A stretch of 64,000 nt of DNA from positions 372,001 to 436,000 of the forward strand of contig NZ_JAUOPC010000003.1 in NCBI RefSeq assembly GCF_030546805.1. The letters are read 5' to 3'. The notes beneath the pieces were generated by a model, which was not told the origin of the DNA, searched no databases, and saw only the letters and a program-made list of their open reading frames with translations. Positions 36,203 to 45,319 of this stretch are shown here, one piece after another. The position numbers were made by a program, and so were the translations under genes. Position 1 is the first letter of the stretch, and the number at the start of each line of letters is the position of its first letter. Origin of the DNA: Cyclobacterium sp. 1_MG-2023. GTDB lineage: Bacteria; Bacteroidota; Bacteroidia; Cytophagales; Cyclobacteriaceae.

Positions 36203-36760
36203 ATGAAATTACTTGCCCGATTAATATTTTGGATTTCAGGTTGGAAAATCTCTGGAAAATGGCCTGATGGCTTAAAAAAAGCGGTACTGATTGCCATTCC
36301 CCACACAAGTAATTGGGATTTGATCTACGCATTATCAGCTTTTTATCTGATGGGTGTACCGGTTAAGTTCACCATTAAAAAGGAAATCATGGTGGGTCCT
36401 TTAGGCTGGTTGATCAAAGCTTTGGGAGGAATTCCTATAGATAGGAAAAAGGTAATCGGAAAGCGGAAACAAACCTACACTGAGGCCATGATCCAAATGT
36501 TGAATGAATCAGATGAATTGGTTATGATGGTTACTCCTGAAGGTACCAGGAGTTATGCCCCAAGGTGGAAGTCCGGATTTTACCATATTGCTCTAGGTGC
36601 AGAAGTGCCTGTGGTGGTTGGCTTTTTGGACTATAAAAGAAAATTGGCAGGTATAGGCCCTGTCATTCAGCCAAATGGCAATCTTCAAGAACAAATGGAG
36701 GAAATGAAAGCCTTTGGAAGAACCATAACCGGAAAATATCCTGATCAAGGAATTAGGTAA
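36203..36760 (+). CDS. Small PlsC-like lysophospholipid acyltransferase
   Basis: Membrane-associated acyltransferase of 185 residues. The catalytic HX4D motif is HTSNWD near residue 34 and the substrate motif is VTPEGTR near 114. GIPIDRKK near 77 is the usual third block. It is shorter than typical PlsC and belongs to the compact group that starts directly with a membrane-binding helix (MKLLARLIFWISGWKISG). It directly follows the patatin-like gene, suggesting deacylation and reacylation of the same lipid pool (inference). Confidence 0.85.
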   Translation: MKLLARLIFWISGWKISGKWPDGLKKAVLIAIPHTSNWDLIYALSAFYLMGVPVKFTIKKEIMVGPLGWLIKALGGIPIDRKKVIGKRKQTYTEAMIQMLNESDELVMMVTPEGTRSYAPRWKSGFYHIALGAEVPVVVGFLDYKRKLAGIGPVIQPNGNLQEQMEEMKAFGRTITGKYPDQGIR

Positions 36761-37057
36761 GCCATTTCAATTTTTATATTTTTTTAGTTTTTTTCTCAAT
36801 CAATTGGGCCAAGCCTAGCTTTGGATCATGATTTGAAAAATAGTTATTTAAAATACCCTTATTTTACTTTTCACCTCCCAGAAACTTATATTTTTTTATT
36901 CGTTGAACTAATTATTCTCAGCATTATCTGTTTCAGGGCTAAATATACCATGACTTGTTAAAGTAAACCAACGGGACATAAGGTTGATTTGACCTTTGTA
37001 TTAAAAAAAGGAATGGTTTTTGGTATAGGTTCTGAAAAAAATGTAGGTAAGAATTCT

Positions 37058-37993
37058 ATGATAAAAAGTAAAATAAAACGGCTAAAAAAGTATTCCGTAT
37101 TTGAAATATTAATAGATGGGGTAAAGGATTTTGGTAAAAATGATTCTTTTACCTTTGCTGCATCCACAGCCTTTTATACGATATTTTCCTTACCTGCATT
37201 GTTAATAATAATTCTTAACATTGCCTCAGTAATTTTAAATGAGGATACAGTAAAGGAGGAATTATTGGCACAGGTTTCTAAAATGATGGGAACTGAAAGT
37301 GCCACAACATTGGAGGACGTTATGTCTAACGTATCTATTACCGGGCAAACCATGTATGCACGGATTATAGGTATAGGGGTCTTAATCTTTTCCGCTACTA
37401 CCGTCTTCGTCAGCTTACAAAATAGTATCAATCATATATGGCATATCCGATCTAAACCCGAAAAGGGATTATTGAAATTTTTAATGAATCGTTTTTTAAG
37501 TTTTTCAATGGTTGCTTCCATAGGGTTTTTACTTTTGGTTTCACTTTTGGCGGATGCTTTTATTGTTATTCTGTTAAACTATTTTTCCGGTATTTTTGAA
37601 AATAGTACATTGAAATGGGCTTCGGTAATCAATTTTTTAGTCACACAATCGATATTTGTCCTTGTTTTTGGGTTAATGTATAAGATTCTTCCTGATGCAA
37701 AAGTAAAATGGAAGGACGTCTGGCTGGGTGCATTAGTGACCATGCTTTTATTTGGATTGGGAAAATATTTGATAGGTCTGTACATAGGGAATGCAGATGT
37801 GGGTAGTTATTACGGCACTGCAGGTTCATTGGTAGTAGTATTGATTTGGGTATATTACTCTGTACTCATTTTTCTTTTTGGAGCACAATTGACTTATTAT
37901 ATTGCTGAGAATATAGGAGGACATGTTACGCCCGTCAAAGAAGCTGTTAAGATTAAAATTATAGAAATAGAAGATGAGAACCAAGGTGAATGA
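37058..37993 (+). CDS. YihY/BrkB-family membrane protein
   Basis: Inner-membrane protein of about 311 residues with six hydrophobic segments, in the YihY/virulence factor BrkB family (once misnamed RNase BN). FTFAASTAFYTIFSLPALLIIIL near residue 27, WHIRSKPEKGLLKFLMNRFLSF near 130 and the C-terminal GSLVVVLIWVYYSVLIFLFGAQLTYY are characteristic. Transport or envelope roles are suggested for the family but not settled. The frame extends upstream to a TTG at 36989, with an ATG at 37013; I chose the ATG at 37058 because the family's soluble N-terminus begins there. Confidence 0.82.
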   Translation: MIKSKIKRLKKYSVFEILIDGVKDFGKNDSFTFAASTAFYTIFSLPALLIIILNIASVILNEDTVKEELLAQVSKMMGTESATTLEDVMSNVSITGQTMYARIIGIGVLIFSATTVFVSLQNSINHIWHIRSKPEKGLLKFLMNRFLSFSMVASIGFLLLVSLLADAFIVILLNYFSGIFENSTLKWASVINFLVTQSIFVLVFGLMYKILPDAKVKWKDVWLGALVTMLLFGLGKYLIGLYIGNADVGSYYGTAGSLVVVLIWVYYSVLIFLFGAQLTYYIAENIGGHVTPVKEAVKIKIIEIEDENQGE

Positions 37994-38082
37994 TACGATT
38001 TGAGTCCTCAAGTACTTAAAACAACTTGATCTAATTTCAATCATTTAAATACTTTGAATCTTTACAGATTGTAAAAATTTTA

Positions 38083-38134
38083 TAAGAAAGTAAAGGCCAT
38101 AAAAAACATGTTTTTTATGGCCTTTACTTTCTTA
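38083..38134. terminator. Perfect 52-bp palindrome, bidirectional terminator
   Basis: Positions 38083-38108 and 38109-38134 are exact reverse complements with no spacer; the core contains GGCCAT, A6 and T6. It lies between the convergent BrkB and SDR genes, so it can terminate both. In RNA the central bases would form the loop. Confidence 0.75.
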
Positions 38135-38219
38135 CTATTGACTTATTCCAAAACTTAGAATATTCTCGATAATTGACTATTTGACTGTTCCGTTTGATTA
38201 GCTTAGGCTTGGTGTAAAA

Positions 38220-38987
38220 TTAAGCTTGAAATCCTCCATCCACAGTAAAAACACTTCCTGTAGTATAACTTGAGGCTTGGGAGGCCAAAAATAAGGCCAT
38301 GGCACCAATTTCACCTTCTTCACCGATTCTTCTCAAAGGAAGTTCTTCCAAAAACTTCTCCCTAAGTTCTTGATTTGACCATAAGACTTCTGAAAACTTG
38401 GTTTTAATCAAACCGGGACATATGGCATTTACACGAATATTATAGGCTCCCCACTCCTTAGCAAAGGCCTTGGTTAAAGAGACTAGCGCAGTCTTACTGA
38501 CACTATAAAGTCCTAAGCCTTTTTCAGGCGATAAGGCACTAATTGAACTAATATTGATGATAGAGGCAGCAGAAGACTGTTTTAAATAGGGTAGGCTTAA
38601 TTTTGACAATTCATAGGGTGCTTTAAGATTGACGTCCAAGATTTTGTCAAAAACACCTAGGTCGGTATCCTCTATGGCTCCATAAACCGGGTTTGTAGCA
38701 GCATTATTAACCAATATATCAATCTGACCATATTTGTTGACTGTTTGCTCAATCAAGTTTTTACGATCATCTTCATAACCAATATTATTGGCCACACCCA
38801 TGGCTACGTATCCCTTTTCTTTGAGCTTGCCAATAGCTTCATCAAGCCTTTCTTGGTTTCTACTATTTATCACCACCTTAGCTCCTGCCGCAGCAAAAAA
38901 ATGGGCGATTGAAAAACCAATGCCACTACTTGCGCCCGTAATAATAGCGACTTTTCCATGCAGTGAAAATAGTGAGCTTAAATCCAT
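38220..38987 (-). CDS. SDR-family oxidoreductase
   Basis: Classical short-chain dehydrogenase/reductase of 255 residues. The cofactor motif TGASSGIG lies at 18-25 and NNAA near 92-95. The catalytic S near 147 (IINISSIS) and YSVSK near 160-164 complete the site. The sequence NSRNQERL after strand 2 suggests NADP preference. PGLIKTKFSE and the C-terminal GSVFTVDGGFQA are typical of FabG/glucose dehydrogenase-like members. The substrate cannot be assigned. Confidence 0.9.
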   Translation of the reverse strand: MDLSSLFSLHGKVAIITGASSGIGFSIAHFFAAAGAKVVINSRNQERLDEAIGKLKEKGYVAMGVANNIGYEDDRKNLIEQTVNKYGQIDILVNNAATNPVYGAIEDTDLGVFDKILDVNLKAPYELSKLSLPYLKQSSAASIINISSISALSPEKGLGLYSVSKTALVSLTKAFAKEWGAYNIRVNAICPGLIKTKFSEVLWSNQELREKFLEELPLRRIGEEGEIGAMALFLASQASSYTTGSVFTVDGGFQA

Positions 38988-39255
38988 ATAATTTTTGTTT
39001 TAGGAAGTCAAAATTGTGTCTATCCAAATTTAAAATTTAAACCCGAATTATCCAACAGAATTTTATTTCCTTAGTTCTTTGTTTTTAAACATAGAGGGTG
39101 ATTTTAAGGAAGAAAAATCACAAGTTTAATCATAGGACTAATCAATTTTATGATCATCCTAGCTAATAAATGGTAGACCTACAATAAAACTTGAGTTAAA
39201 TATAGTTTGGGAAGGCCTCAATATATTTCACTCTAATAATTGCAGGAAGGTTTAA

Positions 39256-39471
39256 TTAAGAATGGTTTTCACGTGTTTTAAAACCCTTTTTCTCAGGTTC
39301 GCCTTCTTGATCTTTTTCAATATTTCTTACCTCTTTACCCAATACCTCTTTGGCTGAAATTTCTTGTTCTGTATCACCATTGAGTTTTTTGGTTTTGAAT
39401 ATTTTGTTGTAAAGTAAAAATATTGCAATTACAATGGCTACGATTGTTAAAGCTCCTATTAATAAATCCAT
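39256..39471 (-). CDS. Small single-pass membrane protein
   Basis: Protein of 71 residues with one N-terminal hydrophobic segment (about 3-22) followed by a highly charged tail rich in Lys and Glu (KLNGDTEQEISAKEV, EKDQEGEPEKKG). I do not recognise a family. It lies between the SDR and TetR genes on the same strand, 104 bases downstream of the latter. Coding is supported by the clean membrane-plus-charged-tail architecture, but the length leaves doubt. Confidence 0.5.
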   Translation of the reverse strand: MDLLIGALTIVAIVIAIFLLYNKIFKTKKLNGDTEQEISAKEVLGKEVRNIEKDQEGEPEKKGFKTRENHS

Positions 39472-39575
39472 AGTATTTTCTTTAGTTTATTGTACATAAT
39501 AGAACAATAACAATGCCTAAAGTATACATCCGTCGGATGTTGGGTGCTTTAACCTACAAAAAAATAATTTCAATA

Positions 39576-40274
39576 TTAGAAAAGATTACCTTGTACCGGT
39601 TGAGATTTCACAGGGTTATTTGTTCCTTTTAGAATCTCAAAAAGTATTTTGTTGAAACCATTTTTCCAACTTTCTGCATTGATTTTGATATCATTTGGCT
39701 CAAGGTTAACTGATCCGGATAACCTACAATATCCTATTAACATACTCCAGATGGTATAGAAGGTGCTGTCTGCTTGTAAATCGGGGCGCATGCTACCGTC
39801 TTTTATACCTTGAGATATCGCTTTAATACCAATTTTTGCAATATCATTATGGTTTTGAAGAAGCTTGTTAAAATATTGACTTTCTAAAAGCAAAGGGTTT
39901 ACTTTTTCTGAATCTTGTTGATACAATTCCAATACAGATAAAAAATAGAGAATGGCATCATGGAATACTTTCTTTTCCTGCACAAACAGAAAATACCCAT
40001 TGACCAAATCAGTCATCACCTCAATACCAGTTTTGTCTTTTCCCTTGCCAAAAGATTTATTAAAGACCTCTTTTAATTCCTCGATCCCTTTTTTTGTAAT
40101 GGCCATGTAAAGGTCTTCCTTACTTTTATAGTAAAAATAAACAAGACCTTTACTTATTTTAGCCTTTTTAGCTACGTCTTCGACTTTTGTGGCATGGAGA
40201 CCTTTTTCACCAAACAAAACGATGGCGGATTCAAGGATTTTTTTCTCTTTTTGCTGTCTTTCGTAAACGCCCAT
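39576..40274 (-). CDS. TetR/AcrR-family transcriptional regulator
   Basis: DNA-binding repressor of 232 residues. The N-terminal TetR HTH is clear: ILESAIVLFGEKGLHATKVEDVAKKAKISKGLVYFYYKSKEDLY (about 13-57). The C-terminal ligand domain is generic. It sits 43 bases downstream of tyrS on the same strand, but its likely targets are unknown; no efflux or fatty-acid operon is directly adjacent. Confidence 0.9.
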   Translation of the reverse strand: MGVYERQQKEKKILESAIVLFGEKGLHATKVEDVAKKAKISKGLVYFYYKSKEDLYMAITKKGIEELKEVFNKSFGKGKDKTGIEVMTDLVNGYFLFVQEKKVFHDAILYFLSVLELYQQDSEKVNPLLLESQYFNKLLQNHNDIAKIGIKAISQGIKDGSMRPDLQADSTFYTIWSMLIGYCRLSGSVNLEPNDIKINAESWKNGFNKILFEILKGTNNPVKSQPVQGNLF

Positions 40275-40317
40275 ATGCTATACTGTGCCTGTTAATTGCC
40301 AGACCCGATTTTAATTC

Positions 40318-41607
40318 TTATGAAAGTACCTTGATAATAAAATATTTTTTCTTTCCTTTTTGTACCAACAGGTATTGATCCTGGAGTAAAGAGGTTTCCA
40401 CTTTATTGCTTGGGTTTTCTATTTTTTGCTTATTAATAGATACCCCTCCTCCTTGAATCATTTTTCTTGCTTCTCCTTTAGATTTAAAGATGGTTTGGTC
40501 CAATGTCAATAAATCAAGGGCGCTTTCGGCGTTATCAAAAGAAGCGTGATCCATTTCAATGACATCAACTCCATCAAAAACCTGGAGGAATGTACGCTCA
40601 TCCAATGTAGATAAATCTTCTAAGGAAGACTTTCCAAATAATATATTTGAAGCTTTTACTGCTATCTCATAATCCATTTCACTATGAACTAAAATCGTGA
40701 TGTCTTTTGCCAAGGCTTTTTGCAAGGCACGAAGATGTGGCGCTTCAAGGTGTTCCTTTTCTAAATTCTCTATCGTTTCCCTATCCAGGGTAGTAAAAAT
40801 TCGGATGTATTTTGACGCATCTTCATCAGATACATTCAGCCAAAATTGGTAAAAGGCATAGGGTGATGTTTTTTCCGGATCTAACCATACACTACCTCCT
40901 TCAGTTTTACCAAACTTGGTGCCATCAGCTTTGGTAATTAGTGGAACAGTTAGTGCAAATGCCTCGCCACCTTCTTTTTTCCTGATTAACTCAGTTCCGG
41001 TTACAATGTTACCCCACTGATCAGAGCCACCCAATTGTATGCTACATCCTTTGTTTTTCCATAGGTAATAAAAATCATACCCTTGGATCAATTGATAGGT
41101 GAACTCTGTGAAAGACAGGCCATTTCCTTCTTCAAGCCTTCTTTTTACCGAGTCTTTGGCCATCATATAATTGACCGTAATGTATTTACCCACATCCCTA
41201 ATAAACTCTAGAAATGAGAATTCAGACATCCAATCGTAATTGTTTACCAATACAGCTTTATTAGAAGCTTCTGCATCAAAATCTAAGAATTTCTCCAACT
41301 GCTTTCGGATACCGGCAATATTTTGATCCAAAGTAGCCTTGTCTAAAAGGTTTCTCTCTGCCGACTTAAAAGATGGATCTCCAATCATTCCTGTAGCCCC
41401 ACCAATAAGCGCAAGTGGTTGGTGTCCTGAGCGCTGAAAATGGAGTAAGGTCATTACACCTACTAAGTGGCCTATATGAAGTGAATCTGCCGTTGGATCA
41501 AAACCAAGATAGGCTGCTGCTTGCCCTTTTTGTATATGTTCTTCTAATCCTGCGGTCATGTCTTGGATCATGCCACGCCACTTTAATTCAGCTATAAAAT
41601 CATTCAT
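40318..41607 (-). CDS. tyrS: Tyrosyl-tRNA synthetase
   Basis: Class I aminoacyl-tRNA synthetase charging tRNA-Tyr. The HIGH motif is HIGH at 44-47 and KMSKS is represented by KFGKT at 231-235, as normal for the bacterial TyrRS group. [30 protein letters not shown] near 165-195 holds the tyrosine-binding residues. The C-terminal S4-like RNA-binding domain is present ([16 protein letters not shown]). At 429 residues it is full length. A perfect -7 element lies upstream at 41635-41642. Confidence 0.97.
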   Translation of the reverse strand: MNDFIAELKWRGMIQDMTAGLEEHIQKGQAAAYLGFDPTADSLHIGHLVGVMTLLHFQRSGHQPLALIGGATGMIGDPSFKSAERNLLDKATLDQNIAGIRKQLEKFLDFDAEASNKAVLVNNYDWMSEFSFLEFIRDVGKYITVNYMMAKDSVKRRLEEGNGLSFTEFTYQLIQGYDFYYLWKNKGCSIQLGGSDQWGNIVTGTELIRKKEGGEAFALTVPLITKADGTKFGKTEGGSVWLDPEKTSPYAFYQFWLNVSDEDASKYIRIFTTLDRETIENLEKEHLEAPHLRALQKALAKDITILVHSEMDYEIAVKASNILFGKSSLEDLSTLDERTFLQVFDGVDVIEMDHASFDNAESALDLLTLDQTIFKSKGEARKMIQGGGVSINKQKIENPSNKVETSLLQDQYLLVQKGKKKYFIIKVLS

Positions 41608-41634
41608 TCAACTCTGCTTTTTATTATGCGTCCG

Positions 41635-41642
41635 CAAATATA
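41635..41642 (-). promoter_or_regulatory. -7 element of tyrS
   Basis: On the minus strand a perfect TATATTTG lies 28 bases before the tyrS start. The surrounding 13 bases (CCTTATATTTGCG) are identical to those upstream of argS. I did not find a -33 element at standard spacing. Confidence 0.45.
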
Positions 41643-41780
41643 AGGCATCCTGATAAAAGGAAGGAATGAAAAGGATTTATTAATTTAATTGAAGGTCATT
41701 TTTAAACAGAAAGTTTAAAGAATTAGGAAAAGTGTTTTTGTTTTATTCAAAATAGCCTTCATAAATTTCCCCACAGAAAT

Positions 41781-43133
41781 TTATTTCAATTTTAATTTAA
41801 ATTGAAATTCAATTTCAACCGTTTTGCCTTTCAATTCTTCAATGTTCAGTCTAGGAAGATCATTGATTACTCTTTTGCATTCTTCATACAGTCTTGAGTG
41901 ATGGTTTGATTCATTAATTAAAATGGGGTTTGTTAAAGGATTGTTCCCGTAGCCGACGACTACAATATCTTTGTATTTAAATGGGTCACGTTTTAAGCTA
42001 CCAAAGGGGTAATAATAAACTTGACCAGAAGGTTGTGTCTCATAAACACCTGTCATCTTACCGTTGTTATTTATTTTGAAATATAAAGTTACCGATCCAA
42101 CTTGGCCAAATTTTCTCGCTTCTTTGGGGTACTTTAGCGATCTGGAAAAATATCTGGTTAAATCATCTATTGTTGCAATCTCATTATTAGATGATTTTTC
42201 TTTGATTAATGCATTTTCTGATGCCATCAAGGTGTTTTCATAACCTGCAGCTGCTTTAAATGCAGGAGTTTTTTCAGATAAGCTTGCAAGTAAGAGCAAT
42301 AGAATAGGAAATATGGCTAATTTTCTAATGCTAGAAAATTTCGAGTTATTTGGAGATTTCATCATGAGTATTCGGTTTTTGAGGTTATTAGAATTAAGCT
42401 CTGTAAACTGAGGTAAGACCATTCGACCACTTACCATAGAGATCAATGCCATTTGGTATTGTTTCATATTAGATTTTTGCACCACTTTGGCATCGACTTG
42501 GTATTCGAGGTTTAACCTTATGGCTTTATTAAGGATATGAGTAGCAGGATTAAACCATTGGAAGGCAGATAGCAATTCAATCATAAATAAATAGATGAAA
42601 TGTTTCTCCTTAAGGTGCACCTTTTCATGGTCAATCACCATTTTAATATCAGGGTGCCTGAGGATATTTCTCCCAATGATGATTTTATCAATGAAGGTAA
42701 AAGCCCGAATATTTTTTTCGGATAAATAGACCGTTTGTCCCTCTACCTGCTGCTTTTCGGCTGTTTTGCAAAGCTTAAATGCCTGATAGTAACTTAAAAC
42801 AAATCTTGTAAGACAAATAATTATTCCAATACTATAAATTAGAGCTAATAGGAAGATCCAATTGATGGTTTCGCTAGGGCTTGTTTGCTGAATTATTTCA
42901 CTTGAATTTGAAGAAATGGAATTGATCCCGCTAATATGTACAGTAGTTGCTGAAAGTTCTTCTCTTACAGGTATTTGTATCCATGGGATGATATGAGCGA
43001 GTGGGAGAATTAGTAGCAAGAAGATCCGGTTAAATGCAAATTGTTTATTCCTCCTTAGCATTAGATGATAAAAGAGGTACATTACAACAGTAGAGATCGA
43101 TACCTTTAATAGATATACAAAAAGAGCTTCCAT
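41781..43133 (-). CDS. M56 (BlaR1-type) membrane metallopeptidase
   Basis: Membrane sensor-protease of 450 residues paired with the BlaI gene just upstream. It has four hydrophobic segments in the first about 290 residues, with the zinc motif in DHEKVHLKEKHF (HEKVH, near 169). A short periplasmic TonB-like part follows (about 335-450; LKYPKEARKFGQVGSVTLYFKINNNGKM). The expected role is to sense an envelope signal and inactivate BlaI by proteolysis. No beta-lactamase gene is nearby, so the regulated genes are unknown. Only three bases separate it from blaI. Confidence 0.85.
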   Translation of the reverse strand: MEALFVYLLKVSISTVVMYLFYHLMLRRNKQFAFNRIFLLLILPLAHIIPWIQIPVREELSATTVHISGINSISSNSSEIIQQTSPSETINWIFLLALIYSIGIIICLTRFVLSYYQAFKLCKTAEKQQVEGQTVYLSEKNIRAFTFIDKIIIGRNILRHPDIKMVIDHEKVHLKEKHFIYLFMIELLSAFQWFNPATHILNKAIRLNLEYQVDAKVVQKSNMKQYQMALISMVSGRMVLPQFTELNSNNLKNRILMMKSPNNSKFSSIRKLAIFPILLLLLASLSEKTPAFKAAAGYENTLMASENALIKEKSSNNEIATIDDLTRYFSRSLKYPKEARKFGQVGSVTLYFKINNNGKMTGVYETQPSGQVYYYPFGSLKRDPFKYKDIVVVGYGNNPLTNPILINESNHHSRLYEECKRVINDLPRLNIEELKGKTVEIEFQFKLKLK

Positions 43134-43136
43134 AGT

Positions 43137-43493
43137 TTATTTAGATTGGATTAATTTGATCAATTCTTTCACTTCTTTATCATCCAGTTGCTCTTCTTTT
43201 ACAAAAGCTGCAACAGCATTGGAGAATGAATTGTCAAAATAATTGCTTACAATTTCCTTCATGTATATTTTTCGATAAGCTTCCTTCCTAAGCAGAGGGA
43301 AATATTCGTAGGTATTTCCATAAGCATGAAAGCCTACTATTCCTTTTTCTTGCAAAACCCTGATTAGGGAAGAAACTGTGTTATAATGAGGTTTTGGCTC
43401 CTGATATTTGGCTACAATGTCCTTCACAAATCCTTTCTTTAGTTCCCAAAGTATTTGCATTAATTCTTCTTCCTTTTTAGTTAATTTCTCCAT
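43137..43493 (-). CDS. BlaI/MecI/CopY-family repressor
   Basis: Winged-helix repressor of 118 residues, full length for the family. LTKKEEELMQILWELKKGFVKDIV, then YNTVSSLIRVLQEKGIVGFHAYGNTYEYFPL, are the recognition helix and wing. The C-terminal half dimerises. It is transcribed with the M56 protease three bases downstream and is probably autoregulated. I could not identify a clear operator dyad upstream. Confidence 0.92.
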   Translation of the reverse strand: MEKLTKKEEELMQILWELKKGFVKDIVAKYQEPKPHYNTVSSLIRVLQEKGIVGFHAYGNTYEYFPLLRKEAYRKIYMKEIVSNYFDNSFSNAVAAFVKEEQLDDKEVKELIKLIQSK

Positions 43494-43721
43494 TCTAACT
43501 GGTAATTAATGTCTTATAAAGATACAACGGGTTTTCCAGTTTACCAATTGATATATCAGTTTTATAACTAATAAATTAAACAAAAAACAATAATTCGTAT
43601 TTGAATTGGTTTTGAAAAGGGATGCTAATATTGATGCAGTTTCTTTTTTCCTCAAAATTTGCTCAGTTGGAAATCCCAAAGAATGAAATTAAATTTAAAT
43701 GAACATTTAAACCCAAAATTT

Positions 43722-45104
43722 ATGAACCGCCTCACTATCGTCCTTTTTTTTATTAGTTGTTTAGGTCAAACCATTGTTGCTCAAACTTCCGAAAGATTAA
43801 AACTGGCAGATGAGATTGAATTCTCCATAAACAATGAATTGATCAATCTTTGGTACCCTAAGGCTTATGATATAATATATGGAGGTTATATCAGTTCTTT
43901 TGATGCGGCATTTAATCCTACTGAAAATCAGGATAAAATGATCGTCTCTCAGGCAAGGCATTTGTGGACTTTGTCTAAGATGATAGAAAGAAATCCTGAA
44001 ACCAAGCATTACTATGATGGAGCAAAACTTGGGTTTACATTTTTGAGAGATAAATTTTGGGACAAAGAAAATGGAGGGTTTCATACACTACTTAATCGTG
44101 AAGGAAAGGTGAAATCCAGTGGCATTGGCGCCAAAACAGCCTATGGCAATGCCTTTGGAATATATGGATTGGCGGCATATTATAAGGTGTCGGCTAATCC
44201 GGAAGTACTTGAGTTGGCTAAAAAGGCTTTTTACTGGTTAGAGGAGCATAGTTATGATCCACAATTCGGAGGTTATTTTCAATCCTTGGCTTTGGATGGC
44301 ACAGTCTTGAAGCGAGACAGTAATACAGCTTCTACCGCTACCATAGGTTATAAAGATCAAAACAGTAGCATTCATTTATTGGAAGCTTTTACAGAATTGT
44401 ATGGAGTTTGGAAAGATCCATTGTTAAAAAAAAGAACGATTGAATTACTGGCAATTATTCGAGATAAAGTCGTTCAAAAAGAGGGATATTTACAATTGTT
44501 TTTATACCCTGATTGGAAGCCGGTGAGTTTTAGAGACAAAGGCAGGGTTGCTATAGACAAACACCATTCTATAGATCATGTTTCCTATGGTCATGATATA
44601 GAGACGGCTTATTTGATGATGGAGGCGTCCCATGTCTTAGGATTGCAGGAGGACTACCAAACCTGGAAGATAGGAAAGAGAATGGTAGATCATTCTCTTA
44701 GGTATGGTTGGGATAATAAAGTTGGCGGTTTTTATGATGGGGGATATTATTTTGCCGGAGAATCGAAGCCTGAATTAATCAAGGATACAAAGAATTGGTG
44801 GGCACAAGCTGAGGGGCTTAACAGCCTTTTGATTATGGCAGATCTTTATCCGAATGATTCCTTGAACTACTTCGGGAAATTTCAAGTCCAATGGGATTAT
44901 ATACAGCGGTATCTGATTGACCATGAGAATGGAGAATGGTATCCAGGTGGCCTGGACAAGCAGCCGGAATTAAAAAATGCAAGGAAAGGCCAAATTTGGA
45001 AAACCGCTTATCACAACTTTAGGGCATTGAATAATTGTGAACAGAAACTTAGAGACCCTTCACACCTTGCTTTGACCATTAAAAAGGGTGAGAAAGGACA
45101 TTAA
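43722..45104 (+). CDS. Exported AGE-family epimerase/isomerase
   Basis: Member of the N-acylglucosamine 2-epimerase superfamily, an (alpha/alpha)6 barrel including cellobiose 2-epimerase and mannose isomerases. Motifs are SQARHLWTLSKM, GGFHTLLNREGKV, KTAYGNAFGIYGLAAYY, SIDHVSYGHDIETAYLMMEA and NWWAQAEGLNSLLIM, which include the catalytic His and Trp positions. With the start at 43722 the protein has a signal peptide ending at VAQTS, so it acts outside the cytoplasm, unusual for this family. Upstream in-frame starts at 43683 (ATG) and 43659 (TTG) are possible. Two haem/HEAT lipoprotein genes follow on the same strand. Confidence 0.85.
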   Translation: MNRLTIVLFFISCLGQTIVAQTSERLKLADEIEFSINNELINLWYPKAYDIIYGGYISSFDAAFNPTENQDKMIVSQARHLWTLSKMIERNPETKHYYDGAKLGFTFLRDKFWDKENGGFHTLLNREGKVKSSGIGAKTAYGNAFGIYGLAAYYKVSANPEVLELAKKAFYWLEEHSYDPQFGGYFQSLALDGTVLKRDSNTASTATIGYKDQNSSIHLLEAFTELYGVWKDPLLKKRTIELLAIIRDKVVQKEGYLQLFLYPDWKPVSFRDKGRVAIDKHHSIDHVSYGHDIETAYLMMEASHVLGLQEDYQTWKIGKRMVDHSLRYGWDNKVGGFYDGGYYFAGESKPELIKDTKNWWAQAEGLNSLLIMADLYPNDSLNYFGKFQVQWDYIQRYLIDHENGEWYPGGLDKQPELKNARKGQIWKTAYHNFRALNNCEQKLRDPSHLALTIKKGEKGH

Positions 45105-45319
45105 CAGTTGATGCTTACCTTTACAAAAATTTAATTTTTCGCTTATAATCTTTTCCTTATATTTCTGGACTGGTATTTATAGATATCTTGTTAAAAGGTA
45201 TTGGGTATATTGGCAAACAAAGGAGACTAATTTGTGATTTTAAAAAAACTTAGTTTTCCTTTCCGATCTGTTTTTTTTAGTGATTAAAGCAGACTACATA
45301 AAATTATTAATTGTAAACC

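Noticed and set aside
36989-37057. Longer N-terminus of the YihY/BrkB protein from TTG at 36989
   Set aside because: The added 23 residues are low-complexity and precede the family's usual beginning; ATG at 37058 fits better.
38083-38134. Palindrome as part of a CRISPR array or an integrase site
   Set aside because: It is a single copy with no repeats or spacers around it and no integrase or cas gene in the window.
41781-43493. Beta-lactam resistance cassette
   Set aside because: The BlaI/M56 pair has no beta-lactamase or PBP2a-like gene nearby; such pairs are widespread in Bacteroidota with other roles.
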